From Lentisphaerota bacterium (lineage in GTDB: Bacteria; Verrucomicrobiota; Lentisphaeria; Victivallales; Victivallaceae), in NCBI GenBank assembly GCA_015061605.1, contig SUWH01000003.1, positions 1-64,000 on the forward strand: a stretch of DNA of 64,000 nucleotides, given 5' to 3'. The notes below the pieces were generated by a model. It saw only the letters and a list, made by a program, of their open reading frames with translations, had not been told where the DNA came from and did no database searches. Below are positions 52,596 through 60,790 of this stretch, one piece after another (the stretch's first letter is position 1; each line of letters opens with the position of its first letter). Position numbers and translations under genes: made by a program.

Positions 52596-52624
52596 TTGCT
52601 TTTTTTATTTTTTTGTGTTATATT
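52596..52624 (+). promoter_or_regulatory. Promoter of the HTH-cupin-ligase gene
   Basis: TTGCTT (52596-52601), 17 bases, TATATT (52619-52624). It leaves a leader of about 84 bases, with AGGAG eight bases before the ATG. Confidence 0.55.
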
Positions 52625-52714
52625 TTAAGGATTGCTCCGGTGATCGGGCAGGAGTCCGGTCGCAAAAAAAGGTGTGGAGCTGAACTGTTAATGTAAATGT
52701 GAAGGAGTAAAAAA

Positions 52715-55036
52715 ATGTCTTCCCGTCCCGCAGAATCCGGTAACTTGGAAACTCAACTCAAACAGATCGGCGGCCGAATCCGCGAGATCCGCAATATTTT
52801 GAATATTGCTGCTATTGAGATGGCTTCCATTATCGGCATTAGCGAAGCGGAGTATCTCGCTCACGAGAGCGGCGAAAAAGATTGCTCATTTACTTTTCTT
52901 AACAAGTGTGCCAAACACTTCGGTGTCGATATCAGCGTTCTGGTCAGCGGTGAATCTCCCAAACTTTCTTTTTACACCCTTACCCGGCGCGGCGGCGGTA
53001 TGTCGATCAAACGGCGTGAAGAGTTTGAATATCATCACCTTGCTCCCATGCTTAAAAACCGCAACGCCGAACCCTTTACCGTCAAGGCCCGTCCGGAACG
53101 TCCCGATACTCCGATAACTCTGGCGACTCACCCGGGGCACGAATTCGACTATATACTTCACGGTAAACTGAAAGTGCAGATGGGAGATAAAATCGAAATT
53201 CTCGAAGAGGGCGACTCTATATATTATGATTCCAGCCATCCTCACGGCATGGTCGCGGTCGGCGATACCGACTGTGAATTTCTGGCGATCGTTATCAACG
53301 GAGAAGGCGATTTTGTTCCGATGCACGACAAAAAAGAGTGTGTAAAAAGTGTTCTGCCCGGCAGATCCCGGCTGCTTTATCACAACTTTGTCGAAGAAAC
53401 TCTGGATGAAAGCGGTTATCTCAAAGGTTTCAACTTCAACTATCCGGACAACTTCAACTTCGCTTACGACGTCCTCGATGTCATGGCGGCAAAAGAGCCG
53501 GATAAACTGGCGATGAAGTGGTTGAGTTCCAAACGGGAATGTCTGGAATTTTCTTTCAAAGATATTTCGACCGCCAGCTCCCGGGCTGCCAACTACTTTA
53601 CCTCTCTGGGCATCGGTAAGGGCGACCGGGTCATGCTGGTCATGCGCCGTCATTACCACTTCTGGACCGTATTGAATGCCCTGCACAAGATCGGTGCGGT
53701 GGCGATCCCGGCGAGCAATCAGCTCACCGCCAAAGATTTTGTCTATCGTTTTGAATCCGCCGGAGTCAAAGCCATCGTTGCTGCCGATGATGCCCACATT
53801 CTCGATTGCATCGATGAAGCAGTTGCCCAGTACCCCGCTCTCAAAGAACGGATCATGGTCGGTGAAAAACTCGATTCCCGTGCCAACTGGCGCAAACTTG
53901 AAGACGATATCGACCGGTACAGTGACAGTTTCAAGCGTCCGGCTGATTTGAAAGCCACCGATACCATGCTGATCTTTTTCAGCAGCGGTACTACCGGATA
54001 TCCCAAGATGGTCGAACACAGCTTTACCTATCCACTCGGCCATGTCATCACTGCCCGCTGGTGGCAGCAGGTCGATCCGGACGGTCTTCACTTCACCATC
54101 AGCGATACCGGCTGGGGAAAGGCGCTCTGGGGCAAAATCTATGGACAGTGGCTCTGCGAAGCGGCAGTTCTCACTTATGACTTCGACCGCTTTGAAGCAC
54201 ACGATATCTTGACTCTCTTCAAAGAGCATCATATCACTACTTTCTGTGCGCCGCCGACCATGTTCCGTTTCTTTATCAAGGACAACCTTGCGGCATATGA
54301 TCTTTCCAGTTTGCAGAATGTCTGTACCGCAGGTGAAGCTCTCAATCCGGAAGTTTATCAGCAGTTCTACAAAGCTACCGGCTTGAAGATGATGGAAGGC
54401 TTCGGGCAGACCGAAACCACCCTCACCCTCGCCAACCTCGCCGGTATGACTCCCAAACCCGGTTCCATGGGCAAGCCCACGCCGCAGTACGATGTGCACT
54501 TGATGGATGCCGACGGCAATCTGGTCAAACCCGGTGAAACCGGTGAAATCGTTATTTTTGCCGAAAAAAATCAGGTCTGCGGCATCTTCCAGGGCTACCG
54601 CAATGCCCCCGAACTCAATGAAAGCGCATGGCATGACGGAGTCTATCACACCGGAGATACTGCATGGCAGGATGAGGACGGATTTTTCTGGTATGTCGGA
54701 CGGACGGACGATGTGATCAAATCTTCCGGTTACCGTATCGGACCGTTTGAAATCGAAAGTGTTATCATGGAACTGCCCTATGTCCTTGAATGTGCGGTCA
54801 TCGCTTCTCCGGACGAGATCCGCGGTCAGGTGGTCAAGGCGGTCATCGTCCTCACCAAAGGCACCGAAGGCAGTGATGCACTGAAAAAAGAGATCCAGGA
54901 GTATGTGAAAAGTCATACTGCTCCCTATAAATACCCGCGCAAGATCGACTTTGTTGAATCTCTGCCCAAGACCACCAGCGGCAAGATCCGCCGTACCGAG
55001 CTGCGGGCAATGGAACTGAAAAATCTTCAGAAGTAA
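52715..55036 (+). CDS. XRE helix-turn-helix + cupin + AMP-forming acyl-CoA ligase fusion
   Basis: A 773-residue single chain with three parts. Residues 15-78 are an XRE-type helix-turn-helix (IGGRIREIRNILNIAAIEMA, ending in FGVDISVLVSG). Residues 130-200 are a small-molecule-binding cupin (THPGHEFDYILHGKLKVQMG, HPHGM). Residues 240-773 are an ANL-family ligase: LIFFSSGTTGYPKMVEHS (P-loop, near 425), GEALNPEVYQQF, EGFGQTETTL, YHTGDTAW, GRTDDVIKSSGYRIGP and PKTTSGKIRRTEL with the catalytic Lys at 757. The first two parts look like a complete HTH-cupin regulator. The ligase resembles medium-chain/aryl acyl-CoA synthetases. No stop or frameshift separates the parts. It precedes aroA by 21 bases. 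Substrate unknown. Confidence 0.88.
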   Translation: MSSRPAESGNLETQLKQIGGRIREIRNILNIAAIEMASIIGISEAEYLAHESGEKDCSFTFLNKCAKHFGVDISVLVSGESPKLSFYTLTRRGGGMSIKRREEFEYHHLAPMLKNRNAEPFTVKARPERPDTPITLATHPGHEFDYILHGKLKVQMGDKIEILEEGDSIYYDSSHPHGMVAVGDTDCEFLAIVINGEGDFVPMHDKKECVKSVLPGRSRLLYHNFVEETLDESGYLKGFNFNYPDNFNFAYDVLDVMAAKEPDKLAMKWLSSKRECLEFSFKDISTASSRAANYFTSLGIGKGDRVMLVMRRHYHFWTVLNALHKIGAVAIPASNQLTAKDFVYRFESAGVKAIVAADDAHILDCIDEAVAQYPALKERIMVGEKLDSRANWRKLEDDIDRYSDSFKRPADLKATDTMLIFFSSGTTGYPKMVEHSFTYPLGHVITARWWQQVDPDGLHFTISDTGWGKALWGKIYGQWLCEAAVLTYDFDRFEAHDILTLFKEHHITTFCAPPTMFRFFIKDNLAAYDLSSLQNVCTAGEALNPEVYQQFYKATGLKMMEGFGQTETTLTLANLAGMTPKPGSMGKPTPQYDVHLMDADGNLVKPGETGEIVIFAEKNQVCGIFQGYRNAPELNESAWHDGVYHTGDTAWQDEDGFFWYVGRTDDVIKSSGYRIGPFEIESVIMELPYVLECAVIASPDEIRGQVVKAVIVLTKGTEGSDALKKEIQEYVKSHTAPYKYPRKIDFVESLPKTTSGKIRRTELRAMELKNLQK

Positions 55037-55057
55037 GTTTTTCGGGAGAATATAAAA

Positions 55058-56326
55058 ATGATTTTGCGGGTGCGCAAATCTTCATTGTCGGGGACGATCG
55101 CCGTCCCCGGTTCCAAGTCTCACACCATCCGGGGAGTTGTAGCTGCGCTGCAGAGCTCCGGTAAGTGCATATTACGTGCGCCGCTGGATTCAGAGGATAC
55201 CCGTTCTGCACTGGAAGCAGCCAAACTCTTCGGAGCTGATGTCGCCGAATTCCCCGACCGCTGGGAGATCGGCGGCATGAACGGGAAACTGTCTGCTCCC
55301 GCTCGCGTGGTCAATATGAACAACTCCGGCACCGGATTGCGGATGCTGACCTCGCTGGCAGCAATGCAGGATTTTCCCGTTACCTTTGACGGCGATGATT
55401 CTCTGCGGACACGGCTGATGACCGGGCTTTTTGGAGCTTTGGAAGAACTTGGTGCAAAGATACAGTCCAGCAACGGGCATTGTCCTTTTACTGTCTGCGG
55501 TCCATTGACCGGCGGCAAGGCAAAAGTTGACGGCAAGAGTTCCCAGTTCCTTACCTCGTTACTCTTTGCGCTCCCGGCTGCGAAAGCTGATTCAACATTG
55601 GTGCTGGATTATCTCAATGAGCAGCCGTATGCGGAGATTTCCGCCCGGTGGCTAACAGAACTTGGGATAAAGTTTTCCAAACAGCCGGATAATTTGAAGT
55701 GGGATATTCCCGGCAACCAGAAGTTTCCCGCTTTTGACCGGGTGATACCGGCAGATTTTTCCACCGCCTGTTTTGCATTGGCGGCAGGGGCTTTGTGCGG
55801 GGGAAAGGTCGATATACTCAATCTGGATTTCAATGATGCGCAGGGCGATAAAAAGGTATTTGATTTTTACGCTCAAATGGGGTGTGAGATCATCCGCGAA
55901 GCCGGTAAATGTACTGTTTCGGGCGGAAAAAATCTGCATGGCGTAACGCTGGATTTGAATTCAACTCCGGATGCATTGCCGGTCATTTCCGCTACCGCCG
56001 CGCTCATTCCCGGCGAAACACGTCTGCTCAATGTTGCACAGGCACGCAATAAAGAAACCGACCGCATCGCCGCGATGACAGAAGAGTTGCGCAAAATGGG
56101 TGCCGATATCGATGAGCTTTCCGACGGTATGATCATCCGGGGCGGCTCGCTTCATGCGGCAAAGGTCGACAGCCGTAACGATCACCGGATCGCCATGGCG
56201 CTGGCAATCGCCGGAATGTGTCTGGATGGAGAGACGGTCATTGATCATGCCGAAGGCATCCCGGTGTCTTATCCCGGTTTTGTTACCGACTTCAAAGCAC
56301 TCGGAGCCGATTTTGTTCTTGAATAA
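55058..56326 (+). CDS. aroA: 3-phosphoshikimate 1-carboxyvinyltransferase (EPSP synthase)
   Basis: A 422-residue enzyme of the shikimate pathway that joins PEP and shikimate 3-phosphate. VPGSKSHTIRG (residues 16-26) binds phosphate; NNSGTGLRML (88-97) is the PEP-loop, which keeps the Gly but has Met at the place of the usual Pro; DGKSSQFLTSLLFALP, RNKETDRIAAMTEELRKMGA and DSRNDHRIAMALAIAG follow. Slightly atypical but with all catalytic residues I can check. It follows the HTH-cupin-ligase gene and is followed after 35 bases by xseB. Confidence 0.93.
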   Translation: MILRVRKSSLSGTIAVPGSKSHTIRGVVAALQSSGKCILRAPLDSEDTRSALEAAKLFGADVAEFPDRWEIGGMNGKLSAPARVVNMNNSGTGLRMLTSLAAMQDFPVTFDGDDSLRTRLMTGLFGALEELGAKIQSSNGHCPFTVCGPLTGGKAKVDGKSSQFLTSLLFALPAAKADSTLVLDYLNEQPYAEISARWLTELGIKFSKQPDNLKWDIPGNQKFPAFDRVIPADFSTACFALAAGALCGGKVDILNLDFNDAQGDKKVFDFYAQMGCEIIREAGKCTVSGGKNLHGVTLDLNSTPDALPVISATAALIPGETRLLNVAQARNKETDRIAAMTEELRKMGADIDELSDGMIIRGGSLHAAKVDSRNDHRIAMALAIAGMCLDGETVIDHAEGIPVSYPGFVTDFKALGADFVLE

Positions 56327-56361
56327 AAACAACCGTTCCGGATAATATGATGGAGGATTTT

Positions 56362-56664
56362 ATGAGTGAAGATGTGCCGCAGGAGCTTTCGTTTGAAGCA
56401 GCTCTCAACGAATTGGAGATACTGGTCGGCAAGATGGAAAACGGCCGCCTCTCTCTGGATGAACTTATTTCCGGTTTTGAACGCGGGCAGAAGCTTGCCG
56501 GTTTCTGCCGGAGCAAACTGGATAATTTGGAACGCAAAATAACCTTGCTTGCCAAAGATGACGGTAATAACGGCGTATGGCAGGATTTCGGAACTGCAGA
56601 CAGCGGGGAAAACAGTTCTCCGCGCGCGGCTGCTTCAATTCAGGATCAGAATATACCGTTTTAA
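56362..56664 (+). CDS. xseB: Exodeoxyribonuclease VII small subunit
   Basis: A 100-residue protein. The core LSFEAALNELEILVGKMENG and SLDELISGFERGQKLAGFCR is the XseB helical hairpin that binds the large subunit XseA. The C-terminal 35 residues (Asn/Ser-rich) extend beyond the usual length. The start at 56362 has GGAGG five bases upstream; ATGs at 56347 and 56350 would place that site inside the gene. xseA is not in the window. Confidence 0.88.
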   Translation: MSEDVPQELSFEAALNELEILVGKMENGRLSLDELISGFERGQKLAGFCRSKLDNLERKITLLAKDDGNNGVWQDFGTADSGENSSPRAAASIQDQNIPF

Positions 56665-56679
56665 TTCAGGATAGATATT

Positions 56680-57654
56680 ATGAAAAAAATTCTTGTTGCC
56701 GGAGGTGCCGGATATATCGGAAGTGCGTGTGCGGAATATCTGCTTGACCGCGATTATGAAGTTGTGGTACTGGATGCGCTTCTTACCGGACACCGGGATG
56801 CTGTCGATCCACGCGCCCGTTTTATCAAGGGGGATCTTGCCGAAAGAGACGAGCTTATCGCGCTGTGCAAAAAGGAGAAGTTTGATGCAATAATGCATTT
56901 TGCCGCCTTTTCTCTGGTCGGGGAATCGATGAAAACTCCGTCGAAATATTTCCGCAACAACCTCGCCAGTGCGATAAATCTGGCAGATGCCGCCGTGGAA
57001 AGCGGTGTTGAAGCGTTTGTATTTTCTTCCACTGCCGCTACTTTCGGTATCCCTGATGAGATGCCGATTTCAGAAAGTGCTTCACAAATCCCGATCAATC
57101 CCTATGGCGAATCCAAGCTCTGTTTTGAAAAAGTCCTGCACTGGTACAGTGCCATCCACGGCTTGAAATATGCCGCATTGCGCTATTTCAACGCCGCCGG
57201 AGCCACCAAACTTCACGGTGAAGATCACCGTCCGGAAACTCACCTTATTCCGCTGGTGCTGCAAACTATCCGGGGCAAACGGGATAAATTCATGCTTTTC
57301 GGTGATGATTACGACACTCCGGACGGCAGCTGTATCCGTGATTATATCCACATCCTTGATCTGGCGCAGGCGCATGAAAAAGCGCTTTACGCCAAAGAAA
57401 GCGGTCATTATAATCTCGGTACCGGCAACGGTCTTTCGGTCTTTGAGATCGTTCGCGCCGCCGAAGAAATCACCGGTAAAAAGGTCAATCTGGAAATTTC
57501 TCCGCGCCGTCCCGGCGATCCGCCGCGTTTGATCGCATGCAGTACCCGCGCTAGACAGGAACTGGGATGGAAACCGGAATTTGAAAACGCTTCCGCGATC
57601 ATCGAATCCGCGTGGAAGTGGCAGCTGGATCATCCGGACGGTTACGCCGATTGA
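56680..57654 (+). CDS. galE: UDP-glucose 4-epimerase
   Basis: A 324-residue short-chain dehydrogenase-type epimerase interconverting UDP-glucose and UDP-galactose (or the N-acetyl forms). NAD site GGAGYIGS (residues 8-15), MHFAAFSLVGES, catalytic SSTAATFG and YGESK (Tyr and Lys), RYFNAAGA, CIRDYIHILDLAQAH and YNLGTGNGLSV are all present. It shares the plus-strand run aroA-xseB-galE-exonuclease with 15-35 base gaps. It may feed surface polysaccharide synthesis. Confidence 0.94.
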   Translation: MKKILVAGGAGYIGSACAEYLLDRDYEVVVLDALLTGHRDAVDPRARFIKGDLAERDELIALCKKEKFDAIMHFAAFSLVGESMKTPSKYFRNNLASAINLADAAVESGVEAFVFSSTAATFGIPDEMPISESASQIPINPYGESKLCFEKVLHWYSAIHGLKYAALRYFNAAGATKLHGEDHRPETHLIPLVLQTIRGKRDKFMLFGDDYDTPDGSCIRDYIHILDLAQAHEKALYAKESGHYNLGTGNGLSVFEIVRAAEEITGKKVNLEISPRRPGDPPRLIACSTRARQELGWKPEFENASAIIESAWKWQLDHPDGYAD

Positions 57655-57680
57655 TTTATAACGGGGAGAGGGGAAATACG

Positions 57681-58214
57681 ATGCAATGGTTTGAACTTGG
57701 ACCATTTACCGTTTTTGACGTTGAAACGACCGGAATGAGTCCGGTCAATGACCGTATCGTTCAGATAGCAGCGGTGCGTATAGATAAAGACGGAATAATT
57801 TCCCGCTGGTCGAGTTTTATCAATCCCGGTCGTTCGATACCTGCCGGAGTGGTGGCGGTCCACCATATTACCGATGAGATCGTTGCCAATGCGCCGTTTT
57901 TTGCCCGGGCAGGGCGGGAATTTATTGAGTTTGCCAAAAATTCGACACTGGTCGCTCACAATGCCCGGTTTGATCTCGGCTTTCTGCAGGAGAGTTTGAA
58001 CCGTACCGGTCTACCGCTGTGGAAAGGGAAAACGCTGGACACCTTGCGTTTGATCAAAACGACCCATCCCCATTTGCCCTCATATAAATTGCAGAGTCTG
58101 CGGGCGATATTTCAGTTGGATTCCAATGATTCGATGCAGGCGCACCGCGCCGATGCTGATGTCGAATGGACATTGCAGATATTGGAAATCGCCCTTAAAA
58201 GCGCAATGCGCTGA
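57681..58214 (+). CDS. DEDDh 3'-5' exonuclease (DnaQ/epsilon-like)
   Basis: A 177-residue exonuclease domain. VFDVETTG holds Asp13 and Glu15; HNARFDLGFL gives the second Asp motif; HRADADVEWT the His and last Asp, completing DEDDh. Such free-standing domains proofread for DNA polymerase III or trim RNA/DNA ends. The start at 57681 is chosen because the upstream frame lies in galE and GGGG lies about nine bases before. It is the last gene of the plus-strand run, followed by a long perfect hairpin. Confidence 0.88.
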   Translation: MQWFELGPFTVFDVETTGMSPVNDRIVQIAAVRIDKDGIISRWSSFINPGRSIPAGVVAVHHITDEIVANAPFFARAGREFIEFAKNSTLVAHNARFDLGFLQESLNRTGLPLWKGKTLDTLRLIKTTHPHLPSYKLQSLRAIFQLDSNDSMQAHRADADVEWTLQILEIALKSAMR

Positions 58215-58228
58215 ATGTTGGCTTTATG

Positions 58229-58276
58229 GGGAGGGGAAAACTCTCTTTTCACGGGAAAAGAGAGTTTTCCCCTCCC
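58229..58276. repeat. Perfect 22-base-pair inverted repeat (long hairpin)
   Basis: 58229-58250 pairs without mismatch with 58255-58276, 4-base loop, 15 bases after the exonuclease stop. There is no T run on either side, so it is not a classical terminator on sequence alone. Confidence 0.85.
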
Positions 58277-58378
58277 ATATCCCACCCCTTTCAGAGAAAA
58301 GCGAGGTATTTTGCCGCTCCGTTGTCGCAGCAGGATGACGTTTCTCAAATGGTATTGTACACTTTGGCGTTGAGAGCC

Positions 58379-58397
58379 GCAAGGCTTGCGGGAGCAA
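58379..58397. repeat. 19-base direct repeat, copy 1
   Basis: GCAAGGCTTGCGGGAGCAA is found again, exact, at 58572-58590. The pair flanks repeat B in the 400-base gap between the exonuclease and fabG genes (58215-58614), which holds no gene. Confidence 0.8.
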
Positions 58398-58418
58398 AAA
58401 AAAATTCGCCGTCCGGCG
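58396..58418 (-). terminator. Short hairpin with T9, possible fabG terminator
   Basis: On the minus strand the palindromic CGCCGGACGGCG (58418-58407) is followed by AA and nine T (58404-58396). The stem is only 4-5 bases. It lies about 200 bases beyond the fabG stop, inside repeat B. Confidence 0.5.
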
Positions 58419-58571
58419 TAATCAAAACAACCACTCGCCTGTCCGGCAAACAGCCGGACGACAGGCGCAACAGCCAGCGACCGAGGGGCGTTATCGCGCC
58501 GCTATCCGGAAGTTTTGCAAAAGAAAAGCCCGGGGAGCGTACTTGCGTACGTGACCCGGACTTTGAATGCG

Positions 58572-58590
58572 GCAAGGCTTGCGGGAGCAA
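58572..58590. repeat. 19-base direct repeat, copy 2
   Basis: Exact match to 58379-58397, 193 bases downstream, ending 25 bases before the fabG stop codon. Confidence 0.8.
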
Positions 58591-58614
58591 GCGAGAACGC
58601 CCCGCATATTACTA

Positions 58615-59361
58615 TTACATCAGCATGCCGCCATCGACATTGATGCACTGACCGGTGACATAGTCTGAATCCGGTGAGCAGAGGAAGTAGACCACGTTGG
58701 CAACATCTTCCGGTTTACCACCGCGCTTGGCGGGGATGATGGTAAGGAAAGCTTCGCGGGCAGCTTCGGGGAGCTGGGCGGTCATATCGGTGACGATGAA
58801 ACCGGGAGCAACAGCGTTGACCTGGATATTGCGGGCACCGAATTCTTTAGCGGTGGTTTTGGCAAGTGCGATAACACCGGCTTTACTGGCGGAATAGTTT
58901 GCCTGACCGACATTACCCATACGGCCGACGACGGAAGCGATATTGACGATCTTTCCGGCGCGCTGTTTCATCATCGGGCGGACGACAGCTTTGGTGAAGT
59001 TGAAAGTACCTTTGAGGTTGACGGAAATAACAGCATCCCACTGATCTTCAGTCATTTTGAGCATCAGAGTATCTTTGGTGATACCGGCGTTGTTGACGAG
59101 GATATCGACCTTGCCGAAATCGTTGACGACGGCGGCGACGGTGGCTTCGGCATCTTCCATTTTGGCGACGTTGGCGGCGTAGGCTTTGGCTTCAAAACCG
59201 GCGGCGTTGAATTCATCGGCGGTCTGCTGGGCGGTTTCGAGCAGGATGTCGACGATGGCGAGTTTTGCACCTTCGGCAGCGAGACGGGCGCAGATGGCTT
59301 TACCGATACCGCGGGCACCGCCGGTGACGATGGCGACTTTGTCTTTGAGAGTCTGGCACAT
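58615..59361 (-). CDS. fabG: 3-oxoacyl-[ACP] reductase
   Basis: A 248-residue short-chain dehydrogenase that reduces 3-oxoacyl-ACP in fatty acid elongation. NADP site TGGARGIG, VNNAGITKDTLMLKM, catalytic Ser in NIASVVGRMGN, YSASKAG (Tyr and Lys), APGFIVTDMT and the end GQCINVDGGMLM are the FabG blocks. The start at 59361 (MCQTLKDK) has GGAGAA eight bases before it; a further ATG at 59376 is less likely. It has its own strong promoter and no other fab gene beside it. Confidence 0.92.
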   Translation of the reverse strand: MCQTLKDKVAIVTGGARGIGKAICARLAAEGAKLAIVDILLETAQQTADEFNAAGFEAKAYAANVAKMEDAEATVAAVVNDFGKVDILVNNAGITKDTLMLKMTEDQWDAVISVNLKGTFNFTKAVVRPMMKQRAGKIVNIASVVGRMGNVGQANYSASKAGVIALAKTTAKEFGARNIQVNAVAPGFIVTDMTAQLPEAAREAFLTIIPAKRGGKPEDVANVVYFLCSPDSDYVTGQCINVDGGMLM

Positions 59362-59397
59362 AAATAAATTCTCCATGTTATTTGCAAGTTGTTATAC

Positions 59398-59426
59398 AAT
59401 ATAGCATACAATAAATGATTTTTCAA
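59398..59426 (-). promoter_or_regulatory. Promoter of fabG
   Basis: On the minus strand TTGAAA (59426-59421), 17 bases, extended -10 TGC-TATATT (59403-59398). Confidence 0.65.
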
Positions 59427-59429
59427 ATC

Positions 59430-59461
59430 AAAAACGGCGGAAGGAATGCCCCTGCCGCCGT
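59430..59461 (-). terminator. Intrinsic terminator of the GMP synthetase gene
   Basis: On the minus strand ACGGCGG (59461-... reading 59461-59455) pairs with CCGCCGT (59440-59434), 14-base loop, followed by four to five T. It sits between the guaA stop and the fabG promoter. Confidence 0.7.
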
Positions 59462-59482
59462 ATTGAGATCAAAATTTGCAGA

Positions 59483-60745
59483 TCATTCCCATTCGATGGT
59501 GCCGGGAGGCTTCTGGGTGATGTCGTAGACAACGCGGTTGACACCGTCAACTTCGCTGATGATACGTTTCATCATGATGTCCAGGAGAGCCCAGGGGAGC
59601 TGAACCACTTCGGCGGTGACGGCATCGACACTGTTGATGGAACGGATGGCGATGACGTAATCATAGGAACGCTGGCCGTTTTTGATACCGACGGTTTTCA
59701 CCGGAAGGAAGATGGCAAAAGTCTGCCAGGTTTTGTGATACCAGTCAGCTTTGATCAGCTCTTCGGTAACGATAGCATCGGCTTCGCGGAGTATTCTCAA
59801 AGTGTCACGTTCGATGGGGCCGACGTGGCGGACACCGAGGGAGGGACCGGGGAAGGGGTGGCGGTCGAGCAGTTCGGAGGGCATACCGAGCAATCTGCCG
59901 ACGGCGCGGACTTCATCTTTGAAGAGCCGTTCGACCGGTTCGACCAGTTTGAATTTGAGGTTTTCGGGGAGTCCGCCAACATTGTGGTGGCTCTTGATGA
60001 CGCCTTTGGGGTCACCGTCGAGGGGGATGCTTTCCAGAATATCGGGGTAGATGGTTCCCTGACCGAGGAATTCGGCACCGGTTTTAGCGGCGGCTTCGGC
60101 GAACACTTCAATAAATTCTTTACCGATGATCTTGCGTTTCTGTTCCGGATCGGCGACATTTTTGAGTTTGTCGAGGAAGCGGTCGGAAGCATCGATATAG
60201 CAGAGGTTCATTTTGAAGTTTCTGGCGAAAATCTTCTGAACCATTTCCGGTTCATTTTTGCGCAGCAGACCATGGTTGACGAAAACACAGGTGAGCTGAT
60301 CGCCGATGGCTTTGTGGAGCAAAGCGGCGACAACGGATGAGTCGACGCCGCCGGAAAGTCCGAGGACGACTTTGCCGTTGCCGACCTGGGCGCGGATATC
60401 GGCGATGGCTTCATCGATGAAGTTTTCCATTTTCCAGCTGCCGGAGCATTTGCAGGTATCGGTGCAGAAGTCAACAGCCTTATCCACATCGGCATTGCCA
60501 TTGGAAAGGTCAAGAGTCGGCAGATTGAGAGTGGCAAATTTTGCCATGGCTTCCGGACGGGCGGGAACTCCGGCATCGGCGCAGATGATCAGGCCGACGG
60601 GATTTTCCTGACTGACACGTTCAGCGGTGACGGTGTAGGGCATCACCATCGTGTAGATGTGACGGTCGCGGATGGCGCGGGCGAATTTCTGGATGTCGTT
60701 GCATCCGAAATTCAACAATACAACAGTTTCACGGGTCTGTTTCAT
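59483..60745 (-). CDS. guaA: GMP synthetase with degenerate, shortened glutaminase domain
   Basis: A 420-residue protein; usual GuaA has about 515-525. The synthetase part is complete: LGLSGGVDSSVVAALLH (PP-loop, 131-137), GKEFIEVF, QGTIYPDILES, KSHHNVGGLP, HPFPGPSLGVR and the end VYDITQKPPGTIEWE. The N-terminal about 100 residues still resemble the class I glutaminase start (TVVLLNFGCNDIQKFARAIR, GLIICA), but the nucleophile elbow GVCYG reads DLSNG (Ser81 for Cys), and the following roughly 105 residues, which carry the catalytic His and Glu, are missing: the chain jumps to FCTDTCKC. It should therefore use free ammonia or a separate glutaminase. There is no frameshift, and the gene has its own promoter and terminator. 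Confidence 0.93.
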   Translation of the reverse strand: MKQTRETVVLLNFGCNDIQKFARAIRDRHIYTMVMPYTVTAERVSQENPVGLIICADAGVPARPEAMAKFATLNLPTLDLSNGNADVDKAVDFCTDTCKCSGSWKMENFIDEAIADIRAQVGNGKVVLGLSGGVDSSVVAALLHKAIGDQLTCVFVNHGLLRKNEPEMVQKIFARNFKMNLCYIDASDRFLDKLKNVADPEQKRKIIGKEFIEVFAEAAAKTGAEFLGQGTIYPDILESIPLDGDPKGVIKSHHNVGGLPENLKFKLVEPVERLFKDEVRAVGRLLGMPSELLDRHPFPGPSLGVRHVGPIERDTLRILREADAIVTEELIKADWYHKTWQTFAIFLPVKTVGIKNGQRSYDYVIAIRSINSVDAVTAEVVQLPWALLDIMMKRIISEVDGVNRVVYDITQKPPGTIEWE

Positions 60746-60790
60746 AAATATCCTTCCAAATAGTTTGGTTTTGGATTTTGCTTATTTCAA

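Larger units (their letters stand above)
58379..58490. repeat. Intergenic repeat B, copy in forward orientation
   Basis: Aligns with the reverse complement of 49162-49290 by eye over about 110 bases, best around the hairpin 58436-58467 (CGCCTGTCCGGC and GCCGGACGACAGGCG). Confidence 0.75.

Noticed and set aside
52886-54916. 676-residue minus-strand open frame
   Set aside because: A long antisense shadow of the HTH-cupin-ligase gene, which has all the family motifs on the plus strand.
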